DNA of 27,446 bases, taken from contig NZ_JAVKCQ010000057.1 in NCBI RefSeq assembly GCF_040222615.1, forward strand, positions 1 to 27,446, in the 5' to 3' direction. This DNA is from Haliea sp040222615. GTDB taxonomy: Bacteria > Pseudomonadota > Gammaproteobacteria > Pseudomonadales > Halieaceae. The translations under genes were made by a program, and so were the position numbers. Below the pieces are notes generated by a model. The model ran no database searches. It was not told the DNA's origin and worked only from the letters and a program-made list of their open reading frames with translations. Below are positions 8,687 to 16,507 of this stretch, piece after piece (position 1 is the stretch's first letter; each line of letters begins with the position of its first letter).

Positions 8687-9522
8687 CGTTTTATACCGTC
8701 GATTTTCAGGTTCACATCGTCGGTTTCGCCGTGATAGAAGGCCCAGGGCATGGTCAGGATATGGGTGACGCCGGCGTCTTCCAGGCGCCGGTAGCCATCC
8801 GCATCCCAGGCGTCATTGGGGGTTGCCATCACCTCGAACGGTTCCTGGTCACGGCCACAGTCCCGCCGCCACTGGCGGATGCGGGCTATGCTGTCGATGA
8901 TTTCGCTCGAGGGCTGCAGGTCGGTGACCCAGCCATCGGCCAGGCGCGCGGCCCGGCGCATGGCTGGATCCGAAATCCCCCCGATCCAGATCGGGATGCG
9001 CTCGCTGGGTGCCGGGTTCATTTCCAGCCGCTCGAACTGGTAGAACTCGCCGTGGTACTCCACCATCTCGCCGGTCCAGAGCAAGCGCATGATCTCCAGC
9101 ATTTCGTCGGTGCGTTTGCCCCGGGTCCGGAAGTCCTGCTGCATCAGGGCAAACTCATCGGCCGACCAGCCCACGCCAAAGGCCGGCGTGACCCGGTTGT
9201 CGGAGACGATGGCGGCGGTACTGATGGCCTTGGCAACCAGAAAGGGATTGCGCATGGGCAGCACAAAGATATTGTTGGTAAAGCGCAGGCGCTCGGTAAT
9301 GCTGGCCAGGGCGCCGATCACCACCCACGGGTCAGGCCAGTCAGTGAAGGCCGCCCAGCGCCGGCTTCCATCCTCGGTGTAGGGGTAGGGCTGGCTGATC
9401 TGCTCCGGGTGGACAACGTGGTCGGAAAAGGACATCGCATCCCAGCCGTGGGAGTCGGCGACCGGGGCGATCCGGGTAAGGTGGGCGACAGTGCTGAACG
9501 AAGTGGAGAGAACGAATTTCAC
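8653..9522 (-). CDS. LLM-class flavin/F420-dependent oxidoreductase
   Basis: A 289-residue TIM-barrel oxidoreductase of the luciferase-like monooxygenase superfamily, in the group usually annotated 'TIGR03619 family F420-dependent oxidoreductase'. It begins MKFVLSTSF and shows the family features SFSDHVVHPE near residue 32, TERLRFTNNIFVLPMRNP, GVGWSADEF, RTDEMLEIMRLLWTG, and IPIWIGG. Cofactor (F420 or FMN) and substrate cannot be told from sequence. The C-terminus (RYADEVIAPL) looks natural, so this gene is intact while the convergent helicase gene overlapping it by 34 bp is the shortened partner. It lies 128 bp downstream of rlmG on the same strand. It may have arrived by a rearrangement that removed the helicase tail. 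Confidence 0.88.
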   Translation of the reverse strand: MKFVLSTSFSTVAHLTRIAPVADSHGWDAMSFSDHVVHPEQISQPYPYTEDGSRRWAAFTDWPDPWVVIGALASITERLRFTNNIFVLPMRNPFLVAKAISTAAIVSDNRVTPAFGVGWSADEFALMQQDFRTRGKRTDEMLEIMRLLWTGEMVEYHGEFYQFERLEMNPAPSERIPIWIGGISDPAMRRAARLADGWVTDLQPSSEIIDSIARIRQWRRDCGRDQEPFEVMATPNDAWDADGYRRLEDAGVTHILTMPWAFYHGETDDVNLKIDGIKRYADEVIAPLS

Positions 9523-9650
9523 GGCCGGGGCTCCGCTTTAATTGCTGGGAATTATGCTCCTACTGTAACAACCGTCGGGCCAGGGCCGGGAGGGTGCACA
9601 GGCTGGAAGCGGCAATGATGCCGGCCCCGGTCAACAAGTCATACCCGACC

Positions 9651-10802
9651 CTAGCGGCTGGCCAGGTAAACGCGAAACTTGCGGTTCTGGGCCAGTACTC
9701 GCAGCTGGCGAAAACCGTGGCCAAGGGCGCCCCGGTAGTCGAGGTGCCGATTGGCTACCAGGCACAACTGGCCGCCGGACGCCAGGGCTGCCGCCGCCTG
9801 GCTGATCAGGCGGCGACCGGCGTAGTCGTCCACGGTATGCTGGAGGTGAAAAGGCGGATTGCACAGGATCAGCTCGGGGGCGGGAGCAGTCCAGTCGCGC
9901 ATGCCATCGCCGTGGTGAAAGTGCGCCATGCCATGATCTCCGGGCAGCACGGATTCGAGGTTGCGCCGGGCGGAGGCGATGGCCTGGGCGGACTCATCAC
10001 AGAACCACAGCTCCGCAGCCAGCCCGCGCTGCAGAGCCACCAGGCCGATGACGCCATTGCCGCAGGCGAGGTCGACAGCCCTGGTGACCGGCGGCAATTG
10101 CGGCAGATGTTCAAGCAGGAAACGCGTGCCGAGATCCAGCCCCTGGCGGCTGAAGACGTTGGGCATAGATCGCAGGGCAGTACCCAGTGGCTCGCAGTAG
10201 TAGCTGCTATAGGGCTCCGGCGGGGCCGTTGTCAGGCCGCCGCCGCGGTGTGCTCGCCACAGGTGCGCCTTGTGGCGCCCGCGCTGTCGCTCACAGGGCC
10301 CGAAATGGTGGTTGATCAGCTCATCGATTCCGGCCGGCAGGTGTTTGTCCATCCCCGCCGCCAGCAGCAATGCGCCAGGCGGCAGCAGTTGCGCGAGCTG
10401 GGCAAGCTGGTATTCCAGCAGGGCCTTCTGTTTCGGGATACGCAACACGACCAGAGCAGCACCCGGGGACGGCAGGTCCGTGCTCCAGACGACCTCCGGC
10501 AGCGGACTGCCGTTCGCCACGGCGTTGTCCCTGACTGCCTGCAGGGCGAGGGCGGAATCCGTCCACAGGGTGCAGGCTGCGCCGGCGCTGGCGAGAGGGA
10601 GGGAGAGGGCGCCGAAATCATCATTGATAACGAGAACGGAGTCTGGCAGCGGCGCCGTGGCAAGCGTTTCCAGCAGCAGGGCGTCAGCGCCGCTCCACGC
10701 TCGCAACAGCTCTTGCTTGCGGGCTGGATAGCGCTGCAGCTGGAAGCGTCCGAAGGGCGTATCGCAGATAGCCTGGCTGGCGGAATCAGCCGCCGCGGAC
10801 AT
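9651..10802 (-). CDS. rlmG: 23S rRNA (guanine-N2)-methyltransferase RlmG
   Basis: RlmG methylates N2 of G1835 in 23S rRNA using S-adenosylmethionine. The 383-residue protein has the two-domain layout of RsmC/RlmG enzymes. An N-terminal degenerate methyltransferase domain begins with PFGRFQLQRYPAR, typical of the family. A C-terminal catalytic domain carries VDLACGNGVIGL (SAM motif I) and the base-flipping motif ILCNPPFH with N315-P-P-F318. Its ATG lies 17 nt inside the end of mltD, so it is probably translated by coupling in a gloB-mltD-rlmG operon. No strong ribosome binding site precedes it. Confidence 0.92.
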   Translation of the reverse strand: MSAAADSASQAICDTPFGRFQLQRYPARKQELLRAWSGADALLLETLATAPLPDSVLVINDDFGALSLPLASAGAACTLWTDSALALQAVRDNAVANGSPLPEVVWSTDLPSPGAALVVLRIPKQKALLEYQLAQLAQLLPPGALLLAAGMDKHLPAGIDELINHHFGPCERQRGRHKAHLWRAHRGGGLTTAPPEPYSSYYCEPLGTALRSMPNVFSRQGLDLGTRFLLEHLPQLPPVTRAVDLACGNGVIGLVALQRGLAAELWFCDESAQAIASARRNLESVLPGDHGMAHFHHGDGMRDWTAPAPELILCNPPFHLQHTVDDYAGRRLISQAAAALASGGQLCLVANRHLDYRGALGHGFRQLRVLAQNRKFRVYLASR

Positions 10803-12144
10803 ACACGGTGAGCTGCTGTCCGGGATGGATGTTGCCGGTGGGACTGAGTGAGTTCCAGGCGATCAGGTCCGCGACCTTGACCTTGAAACGCCCGGCAATA
10901 CGGTAGAGTGAGTCGCCGCGGCGAACCTTGTAGTCGCGCGCTTCCAGCCCTGGCGAGGCGCCGCCTGACGCTGCGGCGGCGGGGTCGTGGTCCCGGGGAA
11001 CCATCAGGATCACGCCCTCGCGGACAAGACTGCCCTTGATCCCATTGGCCTGGCGCAGGACGTCGACCCGGGTACCGAATGCCTGGGCTATCTGCAGCAA
11101 GGAGTCCCCTCGCTGGACTCGATAGTGCTGCCACGTAAGCCGCTCCTCGGGGCTGAGTGCGGCGACACGCTGCTGGAACAGTTCCGCCTGCTCGCGGGGC
11201 ACCAGCAGTTCATCGGCCTCGGGTGAGGTGGCCCAGCGCAGATGGCCGGGGTTCAGCGCCTGCAGTGTGGCCAGCTCCACGTCGGCGAGTTCCGCTGCCC
11301 GCGCGAGGTCAATCTGGCCACCGGTGGGCACGGGTACGAAAGCCGGCGCATTGGTTAGCGGCGGCAGCGACAGCTCCCAGGCGTCCGGCTCTGCAACCAG
11401 GCTGCTCAGCGCCAGCAGCCGGCGTACGTGCTTGCGGGTTTCCGCGGGCAACGGCAGGGACCAGAAATCCGTGTCGCGGCCGCTTGCGCGGTTGGCGGAA
11501 ACTGCGCGGCCGACCCGGCCCTCGCCGCTGTTATAGGCGGCAATGGCGAGCAGCCAGTCCCCATCCAGAGTGTCGTGCAGGTATTGCAGGTAGTCCAGCG
11601 CTGCAGCCGTCGATTCCCGCAGGTCGCGACGGCCGTCGTACCACCAGTCACTCTCGATACCCAGATTGCGGCCAGTCGCCGGCATGATTTGCCACAGGCC
11701 CATGGCCTTCTGTGAAGAGAGGGCGAAGGGATCGAGGGTGCTTTCGACAAAGGGCAGCAGAGCCAGCTCCAGCGGCATGTCGCGGCGCTCAATTTCCTCA
11801 ACGATGTGGTGCAGATACAGGGCACCGCGCTCCGCGACAGTCTCGAAGTAACCGTGTTGTCCCAGGTAATATTCCCTGCCTATGCGGACCTGGCCGTTGT
11901 CCGGCAGTTCCCACTCCATGCCCTGGCGGAGGCGCTCCCAGAGGTCGTCGGAATGCAGTTGCCCGGCCTGCCCGGCGAGCGGCTCGTTGCTCGCCTGTTG
12001 CTGCGCCCGGCTTGCAAGCTCGGCGTCCCGGCGCTCACCGCTGCCGTCCCCGGTGGTCAGCGCCTGGCATCCAGCTAGCGACAGTAGAGCAGAAAGCACT
12101 ACAACATATTGCCGCAAGCTTATATTTTTTATCAATTTAATCAA
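10786..12144 (-). CDS. mltD: Membrane-bound lytic murein transglycosylase D with two LysM repeats
   Basis: MltD cleaves the glycan strands of peptidoglycan to 1,6-anhydromuropeptides at the outer membrane. The N-terminus is a lipoprotein signal with lipobox LAGC. The family 1D transglycosylase domain follows, with catalytic E134 in LPFVES and the GLWQIMPATGR motif, then AYNSGEGRV. Two LysM peptidoglycan-binding repeats end the protein: YRVQRGDSLLQIA and YKVRRGDSLYRIA. I chose the TTG at 12144 because GGAAGGA lies 6 nt before it and it overlaps the gloB stop by 4 nt; a GTG at 12159 would add five residues but lacks a ribosome binding site. The first codons are strikingly AT-rich compared with the rest of the gene. 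Confidence 0.94.
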   Translation of the reverse strand: MIKLIKNISLRQYVVVLSALLSLAGCQALTTGDGSGERRDAELASRAQQQASNEPLAGQAGQLHSDDLWERLRQGMEWELPDNGQVRIGREYYLGQHGYFETVAERGALYLHHIVEEIERRDMPLELALLPFVESTLDPFALSSQKAMGLWQIMPATGRNLGIESDWWYDGRRDLRESTAAALDYLQYLHDTLDGDWLLAIAAYNSGEGRVGRAVSANRASGRDTDFWSLPLPAETRKHVRRLLALSSLVAEPDAWELSLPPLTNAPAFVPVPTGGQIDLARAAELADVELATLQALNPGHLRWATSPEADELLVPREQAELFQQRVAALSPEERLTWQHYRVQRGDSLLQIAQAFGTRVDVLRQANGIKGSLVREGVILMVPRDHDPAAAASGGASPGLEARDYKVRRGDSLYRIAGRFKVKVADLIAWNSLSPTGNIHPGQQLTVYVRGG

Positions 12145-12923
12145 AAGTCGTCCTTCCACGCTCGAAGCGCTGCGAAGACCTCTTCCGGCTTTTCACCCTG
12201 CCACTTTCCCTGCCGCTTCAGGGCAGCCACCAGAGCCGGTTCCTCGCAGCGCAGGAACGGATTGGTAGCCCGCTCGAGCCCGATCTCCGACGGCACCGTC
12301 GGTTCACCGCGCTGGCGCGTGCCCGCCGCCGCTGCTGCCCGCCGGGCGAGCTCTCCATTGTCGGGCTCGACCGCCTGCGCGAAGCGCAGGTTGGCCTGGG
12401 TATACTCGTGGGCACAGTACACCCGGGTGTTGCCGGGCAGCGCGGCCAGCGCGGCCAGGGAGGCCTGCATGACCGGGGCGGTGCCCTCGAACATGCGGCC
12501 ACAGCCGCCGGCGAACAGGGTGTCACCGCAGAACAGCAGGGGAGGCTCGCCATCGCCACCGGGGCAAAAGAAGGCAATGTGGTCGAGAGTATGCCCGGGC
12601 ACCGCGAGGACAGTGAATTCGTGCCCCAGCACATCGACGCTGGACCCCGCTTGCAGCGGGTGGCTGATGCCGCTGATGGCGGGGTTGTCGGGGCCATAGA
12701 CGACCGGGTCACTGTGGGCAATGAGTTCGGGCAGGCCGCCGACATGGTCGAAATGATGGTGGGTGATGAGCACTCCCACCAGGTCGAGGCCGTCGCTTTC
12801 CAGCACCGCCAGCACGGGTGTCGCATCCCCGGGATCAACCACAAAGCAACGTCGGCCGCTGTGCTCGCGCAGGAGCCAGATGTAGTTGTCGCTGAATGCA
12901 GCTATCGGTTCAATTGCCAGCAT
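12141..12923 (-). CDS. gloB: Hydroxyacylglutathione hydrolase (glyoxalase II)
   Basis: GloB hydrolyses S-lactoylglutathione to lactate and glutathione, the second step of methylglyoxal detoxification. The 260-residue metallo-beta-lactamase-fold protein has the metal motif THHHFDH (H55, H57, D59, H60), GHTLDHIAF, FCGDTLFAGGCGRMFEG and the C-terminal part YCAHEYTQANLRFA with RCEEPAL typical of glyoxalase II. The reading frame is open far upstream, but the real start is the ATG giving MLAIEPIAAFSDNY; the extra upstream codons would be antisense to the neighbouring methyltransferase gene. It is the first gene of the gloB-mltD-rlmG unit and is divergent from the methyltransferase gene, as in E. 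coli and Pseudomonas. Confidence 0.95.
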   Translation of the reverse strand: MLAIEPIAAFSDNYIWLLREHSGRRCFVVDPGDATPVLAVLESDGLDLVGVLITHHHFDHVGGLPELIAHSDPVVYGPDNPAISGISHPLQAGSSVDVLGHEFTVLAVPGHTLDHIAFFCPGGDGEPPLLFCGDTLFAGGCGRMFEGTAPVMQASLAALAALPGNTRVYCAHEYTQANLRFAQAVEPDNGELARRAAAAAGTRQRGEPTVPSEIGLERATNPFLRCEEPALVAALKRQGKWQGEKPEEVFAALRAWKDDF

Positions 12924-13004
12924 GGGTGACGTTCCAAACCCCCTCAAATGCAGTAACATGCCCGTTTGGGTCATCGACGTGCCGGTCCCCGGCCACTGGA
13001 GACA

Positions 13005-13763
13005 ATGCAGGAGTGTAGCGACATTTTGACCGATCTGGAATGCTGGTATGCGACCTCGGTGGGGCGGGCTGTCCAGCGTTCCGTTGCGGCGGCTCTGGAA
13101 CCCATCCTGGAGACCGCCTTCGGCTACCATCTGTTGCAGGTCGGCCTTACCCGCCAGCAACCGCTGTTCGACAACAGTAGAATCAGGCATCGTGCCTACG
13201 CCGCTCCGCAGCCCGGGCATGCAGTGACAGTCGTCTCGGAGCACGCTGAGTTACCGCTGGAAAGCGACAGTATCGATGTGGCCATTGCCCATCACTGTCT
13301 GGACTTCACTGCGCAGCCACACCAGGTGCTCCGTGAGTTGCAGCGGGTACTGACCCCTCACGGCCAGCTGTTGTTGATCGGCTTCAATCCCTGGGGTGTC
13401 CTGGGGGCGTCGCACCGGCTGCGCGGGCTGTGTGGCAACCCCCTCTGGCAGCGCCACCAACCGGTAGGCTGTGCCCGTCTGCTGGACTGGCTGCGCCTGC
13501 TGGGTTGTGAAACCGAATCCGCTCGCCACCTGTGTCCGCTGCCAGTGCTGGGCGAAGGGCGCCTGGGGGGTTACGCCGCGGCAGCCAACGGCTGGAGCGA
13601 GCGGCATCGACTGCCTGTGGGCGACGTCTACCTCATACACGCCATCAAGCAGGTTGGAGGGACCGCCAGGCCGGTGCTGCGGGCTCGGCGCAGCGCCCGC
13701 CTGATCGGGCTCGGGGTGCCGAGTGCGGCGCCGACCCCCCGCCAGGGTGACCACGCCGCGTGA
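13005..13763 (+). CDS. YafS-like class I SAM-dependent methyltransferase
   Basis: A 252-residue methyltransferase-fold protein of the family represented by E. coli YafS; its substrate is unknown. The SAM motif I region is degenerate (FGYHLLQVG), followed by LPLESDSIDVAIAHHCLDF and VLRELQRVLTPHGQLLLIGFNPWG, which are typical post-motif segments. The family assignment rests on these motifs plus position: divergent from gloB and upstream of dnaQ, the conserved arrangement. The chosen ATG has GGAG close before it; a TTG at 12966 or 13026 is possible. A basic, low-complexity tail (RARRSARLIG) ends the protein. rnhA normally follows this gene but is absent here. Confidence 0.85.
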   Translation: MQECSDILTDLECWYATSVGRAVQRSVAAALEPILETAFGYHLLQVGLTRQQPLFDNSRIRHRAYAAPQPGHAVTVVSEHAELPLESDSIDVAIAHHCLDFTAQPHQVLRELQRVLTPHGQLLLIGFNPWGVLGASHRLRGLCGNPLWQRHQPVGCARLLDWLRLLGCETESARHLCPLPVLGEGRLGGYAAAANGWSERHRLPVGDVYLIHAIKQVGGTARPVLRARRSARLIGLGVPSAAPTPRQGDHAA

Positions 13764-13876
13764 ACGCGCTGGGAGTTCTTGCCGAACGCGCCCGGCGCGC
13801 CAGTCCGGAGCACTGACGCACCGCAGAACCGCCACGCCCTCCGGCGGCGCTGGCAGAAGCACAACGAGGAAGACAT

Positions 13877-14602
13877 GTGAGACTGATTGTACTGGATACC
13901 GAAACCACCGGCCTGGAGGTCAACCAGGGGCACCGGATCATTGAAATCGGCTGTGTCGAGCTGGTGAACCGGCGCCTGACCGGCAACCACTTTCACCGCT
14001 ACATCAACCCACAGCGGGAGGTGGACCAGGGCGCGATTGAAGTACACGGCCTGACCAACGAGTTTCTCGACGACAAGCCCCTGTTTGCCCAGGTAGCCGC
14101 TGATTTCCTGGAGTTCGTGCGCGGAGCCGAGCTGGTTATCCACAACGCCCCGTTCGATATTGGTTTTCTTGATGCCGAGCTGAAGCGGCTGGACGACGGC
14201 CACTCGGGGTTGCAGTCGATCTGCAGCGTAACCGACACCCTGGTCATGGCCCGTGCCCGCCACCCGGGGCAGCGCAACAACCTGGACGCGCTGTGCAACC
14301 GCTATACCGTGGACAATTCCCAGCGCGACCTGCACGGCGCCTTGCTGGATGCGGAGATCCTGGCGGATGTCTACCTGGCGATGACGGGTGGCCAGACGGC
14401 ATTCCAGCTGGCGGACCACGGCCCGGGCGAGGGCGAGGGCAGCGGCCGCAGTGAAGGTATCCGCCGCCTGCCTGCCCAGCGCCCCGCGCTGGCAGTTCCC
14501 AGGGCGGGCGCGGAGGACCTGGCGGCGCACGAGGCACAGCTGGAAGCCATCGCTCGCGCCAGTGGCGGCCGGGTCCTCTGGAGGGAGGTAGTGGGCACAT
14601 GA
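13877..14602 (+). CDS. dnaQ: DNA polymerase III epsilon subunit (proofreading 3'-5' exonuclease)
   Basis: DnaQ proofreads for the replicative polymerase core. The 241-residue protein has all DEDDh residues: D7 and E9 in DTETTG, D94 in HNAPFDIGF, and H153 and D158 in HGALLDAEILAD. GGQTAFQL corresponds in position to the E. coli clamp-binding segment (QTSMAF). The tail beyond about residue 185 is the flexible linker that binds the alpha subunit. The start is a GTG after GAGGAAGA; the overlapping ATG one frame away meets an immediate stop. Its TGA overlaps the nudC ATG (ATGA), so dnaQ and nudC are likely co-translated. Confidence 0.95.
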   Translation: MRLIVLDTETTGLEVNQGHRIIEIGCVELVNRRLTGNHFHRYINPQREVDQGAIEVHGLTNEFLDDKPLFAQVAADFLEFVRGAELVIHNAPFDIGFLDAELKRLDDGHSGLQSICSVTDTLVMARARHPGQRNNLDALCNRYTVDNSQRDLHGALLDAEILADVYLAMTGGQTAFQLADHGPGEGEGSGRSEGIRRLPAQRPALAVPRAGAEDLAAHEAQLEAIARASGGRVLWREVVGT

Positions 14603-15417
14603 GTTTTCAACCAGACAACCGGCCGCCGGCAGCTGCCGAAGATGCCCTGCACCTGGTGTTCCAGCGCGGCCAGCTGGTGACCGACATGACTGCCCGCGAC
14701 CCCCTGCTGCAACGGGTGGAACTCCAGGCCATGGGCTGGATGGTAGTGCGGGAGCAGTTTCTCGGCTACTGGCACGGCCGTCCCTGTTTTGCCGTCGAGA
14801 TTGATGCCGGCATCGAACCGGACCCCATGCGCTTTGTCCGCGGCAACCTGTACCAGCTGCTGGGGCGGGTGGAGGACGGGCTCTTTGCCCTCGCTGGCCG
14901 GGCCTCGCAATTGCTGGCCTGGGAGCGTGACCACCAGTTCTGCGGTCGCTGCGGCAGCGCAATGGCGGTCGACCTGGTGGAGCGGGCGATGCGCTGCGAA
15001 CCCTGCGCCACAGTAAATTATCCGCGCATCAACCCCTGTGTCATTGTCCTGGTCACTCGCGGCGAGGAACTGCTGCTGGCGCGCAATGCAAACTTCCCGG
15101 GCAACATGTACAGCACCCTCGCGGGCTTCATTGAGGCCGGTGAGAGCGCCGAGGACACCCTGCGGCGCGAGGTGCGGGAAGAAGTCGGGGTGGAGGTGGG
15201 CGAATTGCGCTACTTCGGCTCCCAGTCCTGGCCGTTCCCCAGCCAGCTGATGCTGGGCTTCTTCGCCGAGTACGCCGGCGGCAGGATAGTCTGCGAGCCC
15301 GGCGAGATTGCCGATGCCGGCTGGTATCACTACAGTGAGCTGCCGCAGGTGCCGCCCCCCACATCGATCGCGGGGCAACTCATCCGCCATTACATCAGCG
15401 AATTGATACAGGAGTAG
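14599..15417 (+). CDS. nudC: NAD(+) diphosphatase / RNA NAD-decapping hydrolase
   Basis: NudC splits NADH and NAD into nucleoside monophosphates and removes NAD caps from RNA 5' ends. The 272-residue protein has the zinc ribbon C115-xx-C118 ... C133-xx-C136, a complete Nudix box from G176 to V198 (GFIEAGE ... REVREEVGV), and the NudC-specific SQSWPFPSQ motif just after it, which sets NADH specificity. It overlaps dnaQ by 4 nt and is followed 4 nt later by sohB, so the three form one transcription unit. Confidence 0.96.
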   Translation: MSFQPDNRPPAAAEDALHLVFQRGQLVTDMTARDPLLQRVELQAMGWMVVREQFLGYWHGRPCFAVEIDAGIEPDPMRFVRGNLYQLLGRVEDGLFALAGRASQLLAWERDHQFCGRCGSAMAVDLVERAMRCEPCATVNYPRINPCVIVLVTRGEELLLARNANFPGNMYSTLAGFIEAGESAEDTLRREVREEVGVEVGELRYFGSQSWPFPSQLMLGFFAEYAGGRIVCEPGEIADAGWYHYSELPQVPPPTSIAGQLIRHYISELIQE

Positions 15418-15421
15418 ATTC

Positions 15422-16477
15422 TTGGAATATCTTTACGAGTATGGGCTTTTTCTCGCCCGGGCAGTCACTGTTGTTGCTGCCATCCTGCTGGTTGTTGGCG
15501 GCGTTGTCGCGCTTGGCCAGCGGCACAAGGGGCAACCCAGAGGTCATATCGAGATCTGTAAACTCAATGACCGCTACGAGCAGATCGGCGATGCCCTGCG
15601 CGCGGCGATCGTCGAGCCCGAAGTCCACAAAGCGGAGCTGAAGGCGCGGCACAAGGCTGAAAAGGCCGCCGCAAAGGCTTCGAAACGGCGCGCAAAGAAT
15701 CAAGAAAATACATCAGAAAGTGATCGTAATAGATTGTTTGTATTGAATTTTGATGGAGATCTAAGAGCGGGTGCCACAGATCAGTTGCGCGAGGAAATCT
15801 CCGCCGTATTGCCGCAGGTGGGCGAGGGCGACGAGATCCTGCTGCGACTGGAAAGTCCCGGTGGACTGGTACATGGCTATGGCCTCGCTGCCAGCCAGCT
15901 CAAGCGCATCACCGACGCCGGCGCCCGGCTCACCGTGGCTGTGGACAAGGTGGCGGCCAGCGGCGGCTACATGATGGCCTGCGTCGGCCAGCGCATCATC
16001 GCCGCCCCGTTCGCGGTGCTGGGCTCCATCGGTGTGCTGGCGCAGCTACCCAACTTTCATCGCCTGCTGAAGAAGCACGACATCGATTTCGAGCTGATGA
16101 CCGCCGGTGAATACAAACGCACCCTGACCCTGTTTGGCGAAAATACCGACAAGGGACGAGAGAAATTCATCGAGGATCTGGAAACCACCCACGGGCTGTT
16201 CAAGGCTTTCGTGGCAGAGAACCGGCCCGCCCTGGACATCGACAGGGTCGCCACCGGCGAAATCTGGTACGGCCGCGATGCGCTGGACGTCGGCCTGGTC
16301 GACGCCCTGCAGACCAGCGATGCCTTCATTCAGGAGCAACTGCGGGAACGCGATGTGTTCGAGGTCAAGTACGTGCAGAAGAAGCACTGGCAGGAAAAGC
16401 TGGGCATGGCCGCCGAGGGCGCCATCGAGCGCGGGCTGCTGAAAATCTGGCAGCATGATCGCGGCCCCCACATCTGA
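15422..16477 (+). CDS. sohB: Inner membrane serine protease SohB
   Basis: SohB is an S49-family (SppA-like) membrane-anchored peptidase facing the periplasm. The 351-residue protein has an N-terminal membrane anchor (about 9-31), a basic alanine/lysine-rich linker (about 74-98), and the S49 domain. The likely nucleophile is S180 in AASGGYMMA and the general base lysine is K232 in AGEYKRTLT. The start is a TTG with GGAG 9 nt upstream, overlapping the end of nudC's tail region. The segment joining the linker to the protease domain (15701-15760) is only 28% GC by hand count and full of rare codons, unlike the rest of the gene. The family is clear; its physiological substrates are not known. Confidence 0.94.
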   Translation: MEYLYEYGLFLARAVTVVAAILLVVGGVVALGQRHKGQPRGHIEICKLNDRYEQIGDALRAAIVEPEVHKAELKARHKAEKAAAKASKRRAKNQENTSESDRNRLFVLNFDGDLRAGATDQLREEISAVLPQVGEGDEILLRLESPGGLVHGYGLAASQLKRITDAGARLTVAVDKVAASGGYMMACVGQRIIAAPFAVLGSIGVLAQLPNFHRLLKKHDIDFELMTAGEYKRTLTLFGENTDKGREKFIEDLETTHGLFKAFVAENRPALDIDRVATGEIWYGRDALDVGLVDALQTSDAFIQEQLRERDVFEVKYVQKKHWQEKLGMAAEGAIERGLLKIWQHDRGPHI

Positions 16478-16507
16478 GCAGGCACCTTTTCGCCCGCCAC
16501 GCCTGAC

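Noticed and set aside
9523..9650. Possible remnant of the helicase C-terminal nuclease domain beyond the LLM gene
   Set aside because: Reading the gap in all frames I saw no DYK-type or related motif.
12934..12969. CCAAAC/GTTTGG inverted repeat between gloB and the methyltransferase gene
   Set aside because: Only six bases per arm with a 24-nt gap; likely chance.
12924..13244. N-terminal extension of the gloB frame
   Set aside because: The extra residues are antisense to the methyltransferase gene; the ATG at 12923 gives a normal glyoxalase II N-terminus.
13764..13820. Possible rnhA C-terminal remnant (a short LAERARRA-like frame)
   Set aside because: The resemblance to the RNase HI tail is too weak and the rest of the gene is absent.
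13628..14962. A 444-codon minus-strand frame across the methyltransferase gene, dnaQ and nudC
   Set aside because: It lies opposite three well-supported genes and shows no family motifs.
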